From the NCBI GenBank assembly GCA_947685225.1, contig CANTUV010000039.1:35704001-35768000 (forward strand): 64,000 bases of DNA. The letters are read 5' to 3'. The notes under the pieces were generated by a model, which searched no databases, was not told where the DNA came from, and was given only the letters and a program-made list of their open reading frames with translations. The translations under genes were made by a program, and so were the position numbers. Below, in pieces: positions 12,601 through 23,759 of the stretch (position 1 is its first letter; each line of letters opens with the position of its first letter). Source of the stretch: Garcia nutans (Eukaryota; Streptophyta; Magnoliopsida; Malpighiales; Euphorbiaceae).

Positions 12601-12659
12601 ATAGCAGCAACTCTTGTTCTATTGCCAACACGTAGGTCCACTTCGCCCTTCTTCAGCAT
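9656..12659 (-). pseudogene. pol: Copia pol of the array: protease remnant, integrase, RT, RNase H
   Basis: Protease is represented only by its C-terminal part (12462-12659); the segment with the catalytic Asp (DTG-type) is missing between gag and LRVGNRTRV. Integrase (11536-12426) keeps the zinc-binding WHCRLSH...CESCLLGK and catalytic Asp/Asp/Glu in HTDVCGP, LRSDRGG and GVSERRN. Frame is lost at a T run near 11551 and regained near 11463, where an extra G lies in an A/G run. RT and RNase H (9656 to about 11460) form a long intact frame with CKWVFKKK, YGLKQASRSW, LYVDDILLIG (intact YVDD), DASFQTD and the end IADPLTKPLS; stop TAG 9656-9658. RT looks structurally intact; the polyprotein as a whole does not. 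Confidence 0.9.
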
Positions 12660-12677
12660 CCTACTCCTTTTGAGTCC

Positions 12678-13538
12678 CTAAGATGTAGTCGCACTACCCT
12701 TCAACTTCTTTAACTCATCCAAATAGAGTTGACAATTTCTCTTCCAATGCCCAGGCTTGTTGCAATGGAAACAAGTCCCTTCCTTAGGAACTTTAGCCTT
12801 AGGTTCAGGTTTTGGTTTAGCTTGTCCCTTGGACCCTTTAGCACCTTTTGCCTTACCCTTGCCTTTAGTATCTTTGGCTTTCTTTTTCATTTGTTTAATA
12901 TTGACATTCAATATTTGGGTAGGCTTTTTGATATTCCCCTCAGCAGTTTTGAGCATACCATGTAGCTAAGGAATGGATTTCTCCATGTCATTCATGTTAT
13001 AGTTCATGACAAACTGTGAGAAACTGCTAGGCAATGAATGTAGGATCAAATCCGTGGAGAGTTCTAAACTCAGGGGATATCCAAGTCTAGCAAGGTGATC
13101 TAGATAGCCTTTCATCTTCAAAACATGAGCACTAACAGATTCACCTTTAGACATTTTGCAGTCAAATAATGCAACAGCGGTGTTAAACCTATCTTGCCTA
13201 GCCTGTTGTTGGAAAGCTTGTTTGAGATGCACACTCATCTCATAAGCCTCTAAGTGTTCCAAATCCTTCTGAAGTCCTGGACACATGGTAGCCAACATAA
13301 GACATCCTATGTCATTGGAATCATCCACATGCTTCTTATGCTTACTCTTAGCAGCATTAGAAGCATCAGCAGGAGGTGGGTCAGGGATAGCTTCATCAAG
13401 CACGTAGGACTTTTTCTCTTGTTTGAGAACAATTATCAGGTTCCTAAACCAGTCAACAAAATTAGTCCCACATTCTTTCAGCTTTTCCTTCTCAAGGATA
13501 GATCACAGTGATAAGGTGGAATTGTTATTAGCAGCCAT
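12678..13538 (-). pseudogene. gag: Copia gag of the array (capsid and zinc knuckle), broken
   Basis: Start Met at 13538 (MAANNNST). A TGA follows ten codons later, most simply explained by a former CGA. The capsid-like region (12966-13403; landmarks DSNDIGCLMLATM, LPSSFSQFVMNYNM) ends at TAG near 12966, but the same frame continues through a Lys-rich linker into a CCHC zinc knuckle (CFHCNKPGHWKRNC, about 12735-12780). Gag would coat the RNA; capsid length and knuckle are normal for copia. At least two in-frame stops separate the parts. Confidence 0.87.
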
Positions 13539-15037
13539 CTGTTGATAAATATGCAAAGTCAAATTTTAATTAATAATGAGGTTAAAATTATTTAAACTCC
13601 TACTAAAAATATAACCCTCTAAAAAAAAATATTTTAGTAGGCTAAGATCCGTATTTCACTTAATTCTAAACTCAGCTTTGGCGTGACGCTTAAAATCAAG
13701 TTATTTAGGTAGGTAACATCTTTACCAATTACATCTCATGTAACTCTTAGTAATTATGGAAAATTGACATCATATGTCATAGCATGTTGAATTCCATCTA
13801 ATGCCTTAGGCCCAAAACCATTTTGATAGCCTAATTAAGTCTAACCAATTTTAAAACATATTAAAACATATGAGTAACACTATTACTCATCCTACATAGC
13901 TAGGAATGTTTAAAGCATATTGCTTTGGCAATACCTACTTTAATACAATCTTAGTTTTGATAGGTGTTCAAAACGTGGATGGCATTTAGACTTAAATTAT
14001 TAATGAGGGTTCAACTAAATTATTATCATGTCTTGCATTACATATCATTATATTTTAGCATCCTATATGCATATATATAATTTATCACATAAGCATCATA
14101 TACCAAATGACAAAATATGTAAACGTGACATAGCATGGCCAAACTAAATATGATCTTCAAGAGACCAAATGAAGATCATAAAGGCAACCCTAGGTGAAAA
14201 ACCTATCTATTACAACACTTGCAATATTACATATCTTCAAAACTTGAGCTTGTGCTTCCATCACCATCTTCTCCTTGGTATGAATCTCCATCACAAACAT
14301 TGTAGCTTGAATCTTCATTTATTACAATAAAAGAAAATCTAACTACTAGTAAAATAAATTACAACAAAATAAACGACACGCAGGCCGTATTTACCCAAAA
14401 TTAAGACATGAATAAACCAATCACATAGTTCATAAGGCCATGCTATGCACCATGCCAAGACATCAAACAAACATAACATATTCATCACCAACATGTTAAA
14501 TAGAAACAAATATATTGACATTCTTAATGTCGCGGTAACGAACTATAGGGCGCGAACATACGGCGGTCCCGCTAGCCGGTTAGCGGGCGGGGCTCCCGCT
14601 GGCCGGTCAGCGGGTGGGGTTCCGAAGGGGCAGCGCCCCTGGGTGGGGTCGAGGGGCAGCGCCCCTCGAAGCAAAAAAAAAACGTTAATCTCAATAACCT
14701 TCTTACTGTTTTATTTCGAATATGTACAACCCATTACAAAATCAATACCAAATGTTTATATCACATATAAACTTAATCGTTTTCATCATATGAAAATCAT
14801 TTTAATCAACCAATCATATATACGTGATCATCTCATGAAAACAAAATTAAAAACACCAATCCTTTCTCATCATATGAAAAACGAATTACGGTTTTACAGA
14901 AACGAAACCAAAAACCAATCCTTTCTCATCATATGAAAAACGAATTAGGGTTTTATAGTTAACATGCCATACGAAATCAATATATCTCATGTAATCATAT
15001 CAACATGGCATTTTAGACTTAAACAAAAACAACAAGT
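13539..15037 (-). other. Leader of the gag-pol unit with GC-rich hairpin block
   Basis: About 1.5 kb of untranslated leader. Positions 14572-14671 are strikingly GC-rich and self-complementary (CGCTAGCCGGTTAGCGGG, GGGGCAGCGCCCC, GAGGGGCAGCGCCCCTC). The block and the AT-rich 370 bp after it recur in all three short units, although gag-pol does not. A packaging or dimerisation signal is a reasonable reading but unproven. The open frame at 14445-14936 crosses this block and is not a gene. Confidence 0.6.
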
Positions 15038-15050
15038 GGCTCTGATACCA
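15038..15050 (-). other. Primer-binding site, initiator tRNA-Met type
   Basis: Minus-strand TGGTATCAGAGCC, one base from LTR2. The same site occurs before LTR3 (18520-18532) and LTR5 (35337-35349); before LTR4 (22013-22025) it carries one change (TGGTATTAGAGCC). Confidence 0.9.
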
Positions 15051-15051
15051 C

Positions 15052-16488
15052 TGTTAGGAAATCAAGGAGATCACTGCAAACAAAAACATGCAGCGGAAAA
15101 ATTTTTGATCTCTGATTTCCCACCAGGATCCATGCTGTTCGTTTAATTCGACGAAAGTGTACAAAGAACTAACCTGTTGATGATTCAAAATCACAGTTTG
15201 GAAGAGATGCCTCGATCGCGAAACGCCCTCTATCGCGTATCCACACGAATGCTACCGTCTGGAGTGCTAGCTCTCTGCAATGGCGAAGGATGAAAAAACG
15301 TTTTCTCTAAAATGTATTAGGGTTTCAAAGTTTTTTCATTCTCTTTTTATTTTCTAATGTTACCTATATGACGACTTAACGTCTAGAGTGAATATAATCA
15401 CTCCAGAATCCAATTCGAAATTGGATAAGGTAAGTCAAATTCAGAATCCTAATTAGATTTGGATTATGAATATATTATCTAATAATATATATAATTGGAT
15501 AAGGTAAGTCAAATTCAGAATCCAAATCTAATTAGGATTCTAAATATATTATCTAATAATATATATATAAAAAAATGAAAATAATAATAATAATAAATAT
15601 TAATATTAATATCTAATATTAATATTATTAATATTATATCCAGCCCAAAGCGCATTCTTGTGTGTGACCCGATAGGCCCATATTAATTGGCAGTCAATTT
15701 AATCTCTATTAAACCAACAAGTCATAATTGGCCTCTAGTAAGGCGTTACAACTACCCAATTAATATAAGGAATGTCCAATTTGCCTAATAATAGTACATG
15801 CATTAATCCCTTTGTCACACAATATCTAGCTTGAACATAAGTCATGGTCAACGTCATACTTATATTGTCCAAACTTATGATTACTCGATCTCCAAGTAGA
15901 CTGATAAAAAAAATGAAATTGATCACACTATCAATTTATTTGAGCACGGCCATGCATTTCACAGTCTCACTTATCGAGGGGCCCAAAAGATATCTCTCTC
16001 AAAGAGAGGGACAAATTCTATCTTGATTGTTCATTATCCTCTACATAATTTCTATCATATATGATCATAACGTTTAGTACTATCCAGTTAAGGATAATGT
16101 TTGATCATGTCAAAATATAATAGTCCTTATATTGGAAACTATGACAATCTCAAGTCAAAGAATTAATACATAGCTATCATGAGATTTACTTATGACACTA
16201 ACCCATATAGTAATCTCATGATGGGTCTATCCAATACATTATTCTCTAACAAGTATCTATGAAATTGATTTGTATCACTATACACATAACCATCTGAAGA
16301 TTATCAAATCAATGTCCATACTGGTTAAGAATTATTATTTTTTATCTCTATAAAAATAATAAACCAGGGACAAATATCAAAATTGTGTAACATGCAAACA
16401 AACTATAATGATAATAAAACCTCATTTATTAATAATGAATGTATAACATAAAGATCCAAATAAATGGCCTAGGGCACATACACTAACA
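15052..16488 (-). repeat. Array LTR2 (inner subfamily)
   Basis: 1437 bp, TGTTAGG...TAACA. Shares with LTR3 and LTR4 the variants TCTCTGATTTCCCACC, TCATTCTCTTTTTATTTTC and a duplicated GGATAAGGTAAGTCAAATTC segment, all different from LTR1/LTR5. No TSD flanks it. Confidence 0.92.
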
Positions 16489-16557
16489 ATCTTCCCAGAA
16501 GCTATAACACATGTCGATTTGGCTAAATTTGAGATTCCAAGTAGCTACAACACTCCT

Positions 16558-17655
16558 AGTGACACGCCCGTGTCACTGAGCATGCCATTTTAATTTACAC
16601 ATAGTAGCTATGGTCCATCCAGTGACACCCACGCGTCACTGGTCATGGCCCAAAAATATAAAATAGAGAGAGAGAGGACCAGCATGCCCAAAGGACACTC
16701 CCAGACCATTGGGTGTGTCATTTCATTGGTGTCACAGTACCTGTGACACACCCACAGACATGTGTCTGTCATTGGGCGTGTTGTTTACTTATTCATCCAT
16801 TACCTGTGACACACCTATGGACATGAGCATGTCATTAGGCATGTCGTATACACAGTATCCGAGCACATCTGACACGCCCAACAACTCAGGCGTGTCACTG
16901 GGAGGTGCCGACTAGTTTAATAACCGCCCGAACTCTATTTTAAAGCCAAAAAACCCTTCCTTTCTCCCTTATCTCTCATTTTCTCTCAAATTTTTTGCAC
17001 TCCCACTGCTGCACTCACACACCCCACTCACTCTAGAAGGGATTTTAACTCCCGTTTTGCATTTTTTCGTGGATCCACTCACTTTACATTTGGTTCCACA
17101 CGTTTTTCGCAATTTTCAGCTATGAACTCTCCCTTCTGCGATTTTTTTGGATTTTTTTTGCTATTTCTTATGGATTTCTTGTATTTTCTCTTATTTTCCT
17201 TAGCATTTTGAGATTTATTCCGACTTTTGAGAGATTTATTTTGATTTATTCGGCATTTGATTTATTTTGGATTTTATTCAGTTTTTGATTTTATTTTTAT
17301 TCGCCATTTGATTTATTTAGTTTGCCTTTGTATTATCAACTGTTTTCTTTTTTTTGTTGGGCTATGGATACAAGGTTTAATTTGTGAATCTAAATAATTG
17401 CCCTTGTTAGAATTGGTTCATCGCTATTTTTGGCTTAGATCAATTTTTTGTTGGTATATGTTGGTTATGTATTTTCTGATATATGTTGGTTAAACTTGTT
17501 TTAAATTGGCCGTTGGCATTCATTTTGCTGGAATATATGTTGTGCTTTATCGTTATAATGCCGGTATTTCAGTAACCTTATGTCGGTCTTTTGTCGGTGT
17601 TTCGTATAGTTTCATCTTTGTTGTTATTGTGTAATTCTTGTTTGTTTTGTAGACA
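16558..17655 (+). promoter_or_regulatory. Promoter-like part of the captured cassette (copy 1)
   Basis: Antisense to the element. Positions 16558-16905 hold repeated GTGACACGCCC / GTGTCACTGGG palindromic units. A TATTTTAAAGCC box (about 16938-16949) and a CT-rich leader with TCTCCCTTATCTCTC follow, then a T-rich, intron-like stretch ending in TTTGTTTTGTAG, a good plant 3' splice site, directly before ACAATGGG. The matching 5' splice site is uncertain. The layout repeats at 20030-21147 and, split by the chromovirus, 23500-34471. Confidence 0.5.
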
Positions 17656-17988
17656 ATGGGCCCTCATAAACAACCATCCTCCAAGCTCCCTACAAAATGA
17701 GCACAAGGGGAAGACATTTCAAGCCAACCCGTTACACGACCAACCTCCAAGCTCATGGCAAACCACAAATGCCTTCAATTCTCAAATTCCAAGGAAAGAA
17801 AGTGGTTTGAGCTTTTTGGCAACAAGGATTGGTCCCCACCTCATGTTTTGGATTGGGAAGCTATGGAGCTAGCTAACATTGCAGCCGACATTCGGGAACT
17901 GATCAACCAACCAGGATGGGAACAACTGTTCTCCATAAATGAGCTTGCTTGCAAAGAGTTGACACTGGAATTCTACTGCACCTTTTAG
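17656..17988 (+). pseudogene. Captured env-like fragment, copy 1
   Basis: Begins at the ATG just after the intron-like acceptor (MGPHKQPSSK). A TGA at codon 15 interrupts it; the frame then runs to TAG 17986-17988. The second half contains WFELFG, PGWEQLFSI and KELTLEFYCTF, which align with GWETFVSL and EELTLEFLTTL of the Athila env-like protein. It is therefore the N-terminal part of the same domain, cut off where the copia leader begins. The same TGA is in all three copies, so it predates their duplication, or translation starts at the later Met (17755). Confidence 0.62.
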
Positions 17989-18533
17989 TTCAACAAAATG
18001 AAGATTTCTAGCCGGTTAGCGGGCGGGGCTCCCGCTGGCCGGTCAGCGGGCGGGGTTCCTAAGGGGCAGCACCCCTGGGCGGGTCGAGGGGCAGCTCCCG
18101 TCGAAGCCAAACAGAAATGTTAATCTCATTAACATTTTTCTTTGGCAAAACCCTAAAACAGAATCATTAATCTCATTAACTTTCTTACTATTTTATTTCG
18201 AATATGTACAACCCATTACAGAATCATTACCAAATGTTTATATCACATATAAACTTAATCATTTTCATCATATGAAAATCGTTTTAATCAACCAATCATA
18301 TATACGTGATCATCTCATGAAAACGAAATTAAAAACACCAATCCTTTCTCATCATATGAAAAAAGAATTAGGGTTTTACAGAAACGAAACCAAAAACCAA
18401 TCCTTTCTCATCATATGAAAAATGAATTAGGGTTTTATAGTTAACATGCCATACAAAATCAATATATCTCATGTAATCATATCAACATGGCATTTTCAAC
18501 TTAAACGAAAACAACAAGTGGCTCTGATACCAC

Positions 18534-19959
18534 TGTTAGGAAATTAAGGAGATCACTGCAAACAAAAACACGCAGCGGAAAAATTTTTGATCTCTGATTT
18601 CCCACCAGGATCCATGCTGTTCGTTTAATTCGATGAAAGTGTACAAAGAACTAACCTGTTGATGATTCGAAATCACAGTTTGGAAGAGATGCCTCGATCG
18701 CGAAACACCCTCTATCCCGTATCCAGACGAATGCTACCGTTTGGAGTGCTAGCTCTCTGCAATGGCGAAGGCTGAAAAAACATTTTCTCTAAAACGTATT
18801 AGGGTTTCAGAGTTTTTTCATTCTCTTTTTATTTTCTAATGTTACCTATATGAAGACTTAACGTCTAGAGTGAATATAATCACTCCAGAATCCAATTCGA
18901 AATTGGATAAGGTAAGTCAAATTCAGAATCCTAATTAGATTTGGATTCTGAATATATTATCTAATAATATATATAATTGGATAAGGTAAGTCAAATTCAG
19001 AATCCAAATCTAATTAGGATTCTAAATATATTATCTAATAATATATATAAAAAAAAACAATAATAATAATAATAAATATTAATATCTAATATTAATATTA
19101 TTAATATTATATCCAGCCCAAAGCGCATTCTTGTGTGTGACCCGATAGGCCCATATTAATTGGCAGCCAATTTAATCTCTATTAAACCAACAAGTCATAA
19201 TTGGCCTCTAGCAAGGCGTTACAACTACCCAATTAATATAAGGAATGTCCAATTTGCCTAATAATAGTACATGCATTAATCCCTTTGTCACACGATATCT
19301 AGCTTGAACATAAGTCATGGTCAACGTCATACTTATATTGTCCAAACTTATGATTACTCGATCTCCAAGTAGACTGTTAAAAACGAATGAAATTGATCAC
19401 ACTATCAATTTATTTGAGCACGACCATGCATTTCACAGTCTCACTTATCGAGGGGCCCAAAAGATATCTCTCTCAAAGAGAGGGAAAAATTCTATCTTGA
19501 TTGTTCATTATCCTCTACATAATTTCTATCATATATGATCATAACCTTTATTACTATCCAGTTACGGATAATGTTTGATCATGTCAAAATAGAATAGTCC
19601 TTATATTGGAAACTATGACAATCTCAAGTCAAAGATTTAATACATAACTATCATGAGATTTACTTATGACACTAACCCATGTAGTAATCTCATGATGGGT
19701 CTATCCAATACATTGTTCTCTAACAAGTATCTATGAAATAGATTTGCATCACTATACACATAACCATCTGAAGATTATCAAATCAATTTCCATACTGGTT
19801 AAGAATTATTTTTTATCTCTATAACAATAATAAACCAGGGACAAATATCAAAATTGTGTAACATGCAAACAAACAATAATGATAATAAAATATCATTTAT
19901 TAATAATGAATGTATAACATAAAGATCCAAATAAATGGCCTAGGGCACATACAGTAACA
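18534..19959 (-). repeat. Array LTR3 (inner subfamily)
   Basis: 1426 bp, TGTTAGGAAATTAAG to CAGTAACA; close to LTR2 and LTR4. Serves as 5' LTR of copy 1 and 3' LTR of copy 2 at once. Confidence 0.92.
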
Positions 19960-22026
19960 ATCTCCCCAGAAGCTATAACACATGTCGATTTGGCTAAATT
20001 TGAGATTCCAAGTAGCTACAACAATCCCAGTAACACGCCCGTGTCACTGAGCATGCCATTTTAATTTACACATAGTAGCTATGGTGCATCCAGTGACACC
20101 CACGTGTCACTGGTCATGGCCCAAAAATATAAAATAGAGAGAGAGAGGGCCAGCATGCCCAAAGGACACTCCCAGACCACTGGGTGTGTCATTTCATTGG
20201 TGTCACAGTACCTGTGACACACCCACAGACATGTGTCTGTCATTGGGCGTGTTGTTTACTTATTCATCCATTACCTGTGACACACCTATGGACATGAGCA
20301 TGTCATTAGGCATGTCGTATACACAGTATCTGAGCACATCTGACACGCCCAACAACACAGGCGTGTCACTGGGAGGTGCCGACTATTTTAATAACCGCCC
20401 GAACTCTATTTTAAAGCCAAAAAACCCTTCCATTCTCCCTTATCTCTCATTTTCTCTCAAATTTTTTGCACTCCCACTGTCGCACTCACACACCCACTCA
20501 CTCTAGAAGGGATTTTAACTCCCGTTTTGCATTTTTTCATGGATCCACTCACTTTACATTTGGTTCCACACGTTTTTCGCATTTTTCAGCTATGAACTCT
20601 CCCTTCTGCGATTTTTTTGGATTTGTTTTGCTATTTCTTATGGATATCTTGTATTTTCTCTTATTTTCCTTAGCATTTTGAGATTTATTCCGACTTTTGA
20701 GAGATTTATTTTGATTTATTCGGCATTTGATTTATTTTGATTTATTTTTTATTTTATTCAGTTTTTGATTTATTTGATTTTATTTTTATTCGCCATTTGA
20801 TTTATCTAGTTTGCCTTTGTATTATCAACTGTTCTATATTTTTTTTTGTTGGGCTATGGATACAAGGTTTCATTTGTGAATCTAAATAATTGCCCTTGTT
20901 AGAATTGGTTCATCGCTATTTTTGGCTTAGATCAATTTTTTGTTGGTATATGTTGGTTACGTTTTTGCTGATATATGTTGGTTAAACTTGTTTTAAATTG
21001 GCCATTGGCATTCATTTTGTTGGAATATATGTTGTGCTTTATCGTTATAATGCCGGTATTTCAGTAACCTTATGTCGGTCTTTTGTCGGTGTTTCGTATA
21101 GTTTCATCTTTGTTGTTATTGTGTAATTCTTGTTTGTTTTGCAGACAATGGGCCCTCATAAACAACCATCCTCCAAGCTCCCTACAAAATGAGCACAAGG
21201 GGAAGACAGTTCAAGCCAACCCATTACACGACCAACCTCCAAGTTCATGGCAAACCACAAATGCCTTCAATTCTCAAATTCCAAGGAAAGAAAGTGGTTT
21301 GAGCTTTTTGGCAACAAGGATTGGTCCCCACCTCATGTTTTGGATTGGGAAGCTATGGAGCTAGCCAACATTGCAGCCGACATTCGGGAACTGATCAACC
21401 AACCAGGATGGGAACAACTGTTCTCCATAAATGAGCTTGCTTGCAAAGAGTTGACACTGGAATTCTACTGCACCTTTTAGTTCAACAAAATGAAGATTTC
21501 TAGCCGGTTAGCGGGCGGGGCTCCCGCTGGCCGGTCAGCGGGCGAGGTTCCGAAGGGGCAGCGCCCCTGAGCGGGGTCGAGGGGCAGCTCCCCTCGAAGC
21601 CAAACAGAAACGTTAATCTCATTAACATTTTTCTTTGGCAAAACCCTAAAACAGAATCGTTAATCTCATTAACTTTCTTACTAATTTATTTCGAATATGT
21701 ACAACCCATTGCAGAATCATTACCAAATGTTTATATCACATATAAACTTAATCGTTTTCATCATATGAAAATCGTTTTAATCAACCAATCATATATACGT
21801 GATCATCTCATGAAAACGAAATTAAAAACACCAATCCTTTCTCATCATATGAAAAATGAATTAGAGTTTTACAGAAACGAAACCAAAAACCAATCCTTTC
21901 TCATCATATGAAAAATGAATTAGGGTTTTATAGTTAACATGCCATACGAAATCAATATATCTCATGTAATTATATCAACATGGCATTTTTGACTTAAACG
22001 AAAACAACAAGTGGCTCTAATACCAC
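19960..22026 (-). mobile_element. Short non-autonomous internal region, copy 2
   Basis: 2067 bp, the same organisation as copy 1: polypurine tract (ATCTCCCC), cassette on the + strand, GC-rich block (21501-21600), leader, primer site 22013-22025 with one changed base. Differs from copy 1 by scattered substitutions and small indels. Confidence 0.85.
21148..21480 (+). pseudogene. Captured env-like fragment, copy 2
   Basis: Same reading frame as the fragment at 17656: ATG directly after a TTTTGCAG acceptor, the same internal TGA at codon 15, and the same end. The 77-residue stretch from Met 21247 is unchanged from copy 1, so the frame after the stop has stayed open. Confidence 0.6.
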
Positions 22027-23427
22027 TGTTAGGAAATCAAGGAGATCACTGCAAACAAAAACACGCAGCGGAAAAATTTTTGATCTCTTATTTCCCACCA
22101 GGATCCATGACGTTCGTTTAATTCGACGAAAGTGTACAAAGAACTAACCTGTTGATGATTCGAAATCACAGTTTGGAAGAGATGCCTCGATCGCGAAACA
22201 CCCTCTATCGCGTATCCACACGAATGCTACCGTCTGGAGTGCTAGCTCTCTGCAATGGCGAAGGCTGAAAAAACGTTTTCTCTAAAACGTATTAGGGTTT
22301 CAAAGTTTTTTCATTCTCTTTTTATTTTCTAATGTTACCTATATGAAGACTTAACGTCTAGAGTGAATATAATCACTCCAGAATCCAATTCGAAATTGGA
22401 TAAGGTAAGTCAAATTCAGAATCCTAATTAGATTTGGATTCTGAATATATTATCTAATAATATATATAATTGGATAAGGTAAGTCAAATTCAGAATCCAA
22501 ATCTAATTAGGATTCTAAATATATTATCTAATAATATATATATAAAAAAATGAAAATAATAATAATAATAATAAATATTAATATCTAATATTAATATTAT
22601 TAATATTATATCCAGCCCAAAGCGCATTCTTGTGTGTGACCCGATAGGCCCATATTAATTGGCAGCCAATTTAATCTCTATTAAACCAATAAGTCATAAT
22701 TGGCCTCTAGCAAGGTGTTACAACTACCCAATTAATATAAGGAATGTCCAATTTGCCTAATAATAGTACATGCATTAATCCCTTTGTCACACGATATCTA
22801 GCTTGAACATAAGTCATGGTCAACGTCATACTTATATTGTCCAAACTTTTGATTACTCGATCTCCAAGTAGACTGATAAAAACAAATGAAATTGATCACA
22901 CTATCAATTCATTTGAGCACGACCATGCGTTTCACAGTCTCACTTATCAAGGGGCCCAAAAGATATCTCTCTCAAAGAGAGGGACAAATTCTATCTTGAT
23001 TGTTCATTATCCTCTACATAATTTCTATCATATATGATCATAACCTTTATTAATATCCAGTTACGGATAATGTTTGATCATGTCAAAATATAATAGTCCT
23101 TATATTGGAAACTATGACAATCTCAAGTCAAAGAATTAATACATACCTATCATGAGATTTACTTATGACACTTACCCATGTAGTAATCTCATGATGGGTC
23201 TATCCAATACATTGTTCTCTAACAAGTATCTATGAAATTGATTTGTATCACTATACACATAACCATCTGAAGATTATCAAATCAATGTCCATACTGGTTA
23301 AGAATTATTTTTTTATCTCTATTGTATAACATGCAAACAAACAATAATGATAATAAAACCTCATTTATTAATAATGAATGTATAACATAAAGATCCAAAT
23401 AAATGGCCTAGGGCACATACACTAACA
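22027..23427 (-). repeat. Array LTR4 (inner subfamily)
   Basis: 1401 bp, TGTTAGG...TAACA. Carries a deletion of about 30 bp near 23322 relative to LTR2/LTR3, otherwise close to them. Confidence 0.92.
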
Positions 23428-23754
23428 ATCTCCCCAGAAGCTATAACACATGTCGATTTGGCTAAATTTGAGATTCCAAGTAGCTACAACACTCCCTGTG
23501 ACACGCCCGTGTCACTGAGCATGCCATTTTAATTTACACATAGTAGCGATGGTGCATCCAGTGACACCCACGTGTCACTGGTCATGGCCCAAAATATAAA
23601 ATAGAGAGAGTGAGGGCCAGCATGCCCAAAGGACACTCCCAGACCACTGGGTGTGTCATTTCATTTGTGTCACAGTACCTGTGACACACCCACAGACATG
23701 TGTCTGTCATTGGGCGTGTTGTTTACGTATTCATCCATTACCTGTGACACACCT

Positions 23755-23759
23755 ATGGA
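23755..23759. other. TSD of the Tekay-like element, left copy (ATGGA)
   Basis: ATGGA before the LTR start TGTAACACC; repeated at 33607-33611 after the end GATATTACA. Copies 1 and 2 of the short unit have a single ATGGACATGAGC at this spot, confirming the empty site. Confidence 0.95.

Larger units (their letters stand above)
16489..18533 (-). mobile_element. Short non-autonomous internal region, copy 1
   Basis: 2045 bp between LTR2 and LTR3, without gag-pol. It starts with a damaged polypurine tract (ATCTTCCCAGAAG; copies 2 and 3 have ATCTCCCC), then carries the antisense cassette (about 16500-17990), the GC-rich leader block (about 18008-18100), the shared leader and primer site 18520-18532. 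Retained parts are exactly those needed in cis for replication. Confidence 0.85.

Noticed and set aside
12729..12969. Frames opposite the copia zinc-knuckle region
   Set aside because: Shadows of the Lys/Gly-rich gag linker on the other strand.
14445..14936. 163-residue frame crossing the GC-rich leader block
   Set aside because: Composition changes abruptly with the block, the frame is not kept in the short units, and it is antisense to the element.
16558..16905. CACTA-type subterminal repeats as explanation of the cassette palindromes
   Set aside because: No CACTA ends or 3-bp TSD border the cassette; its edges coincide with the copia polypurine tract and leader.
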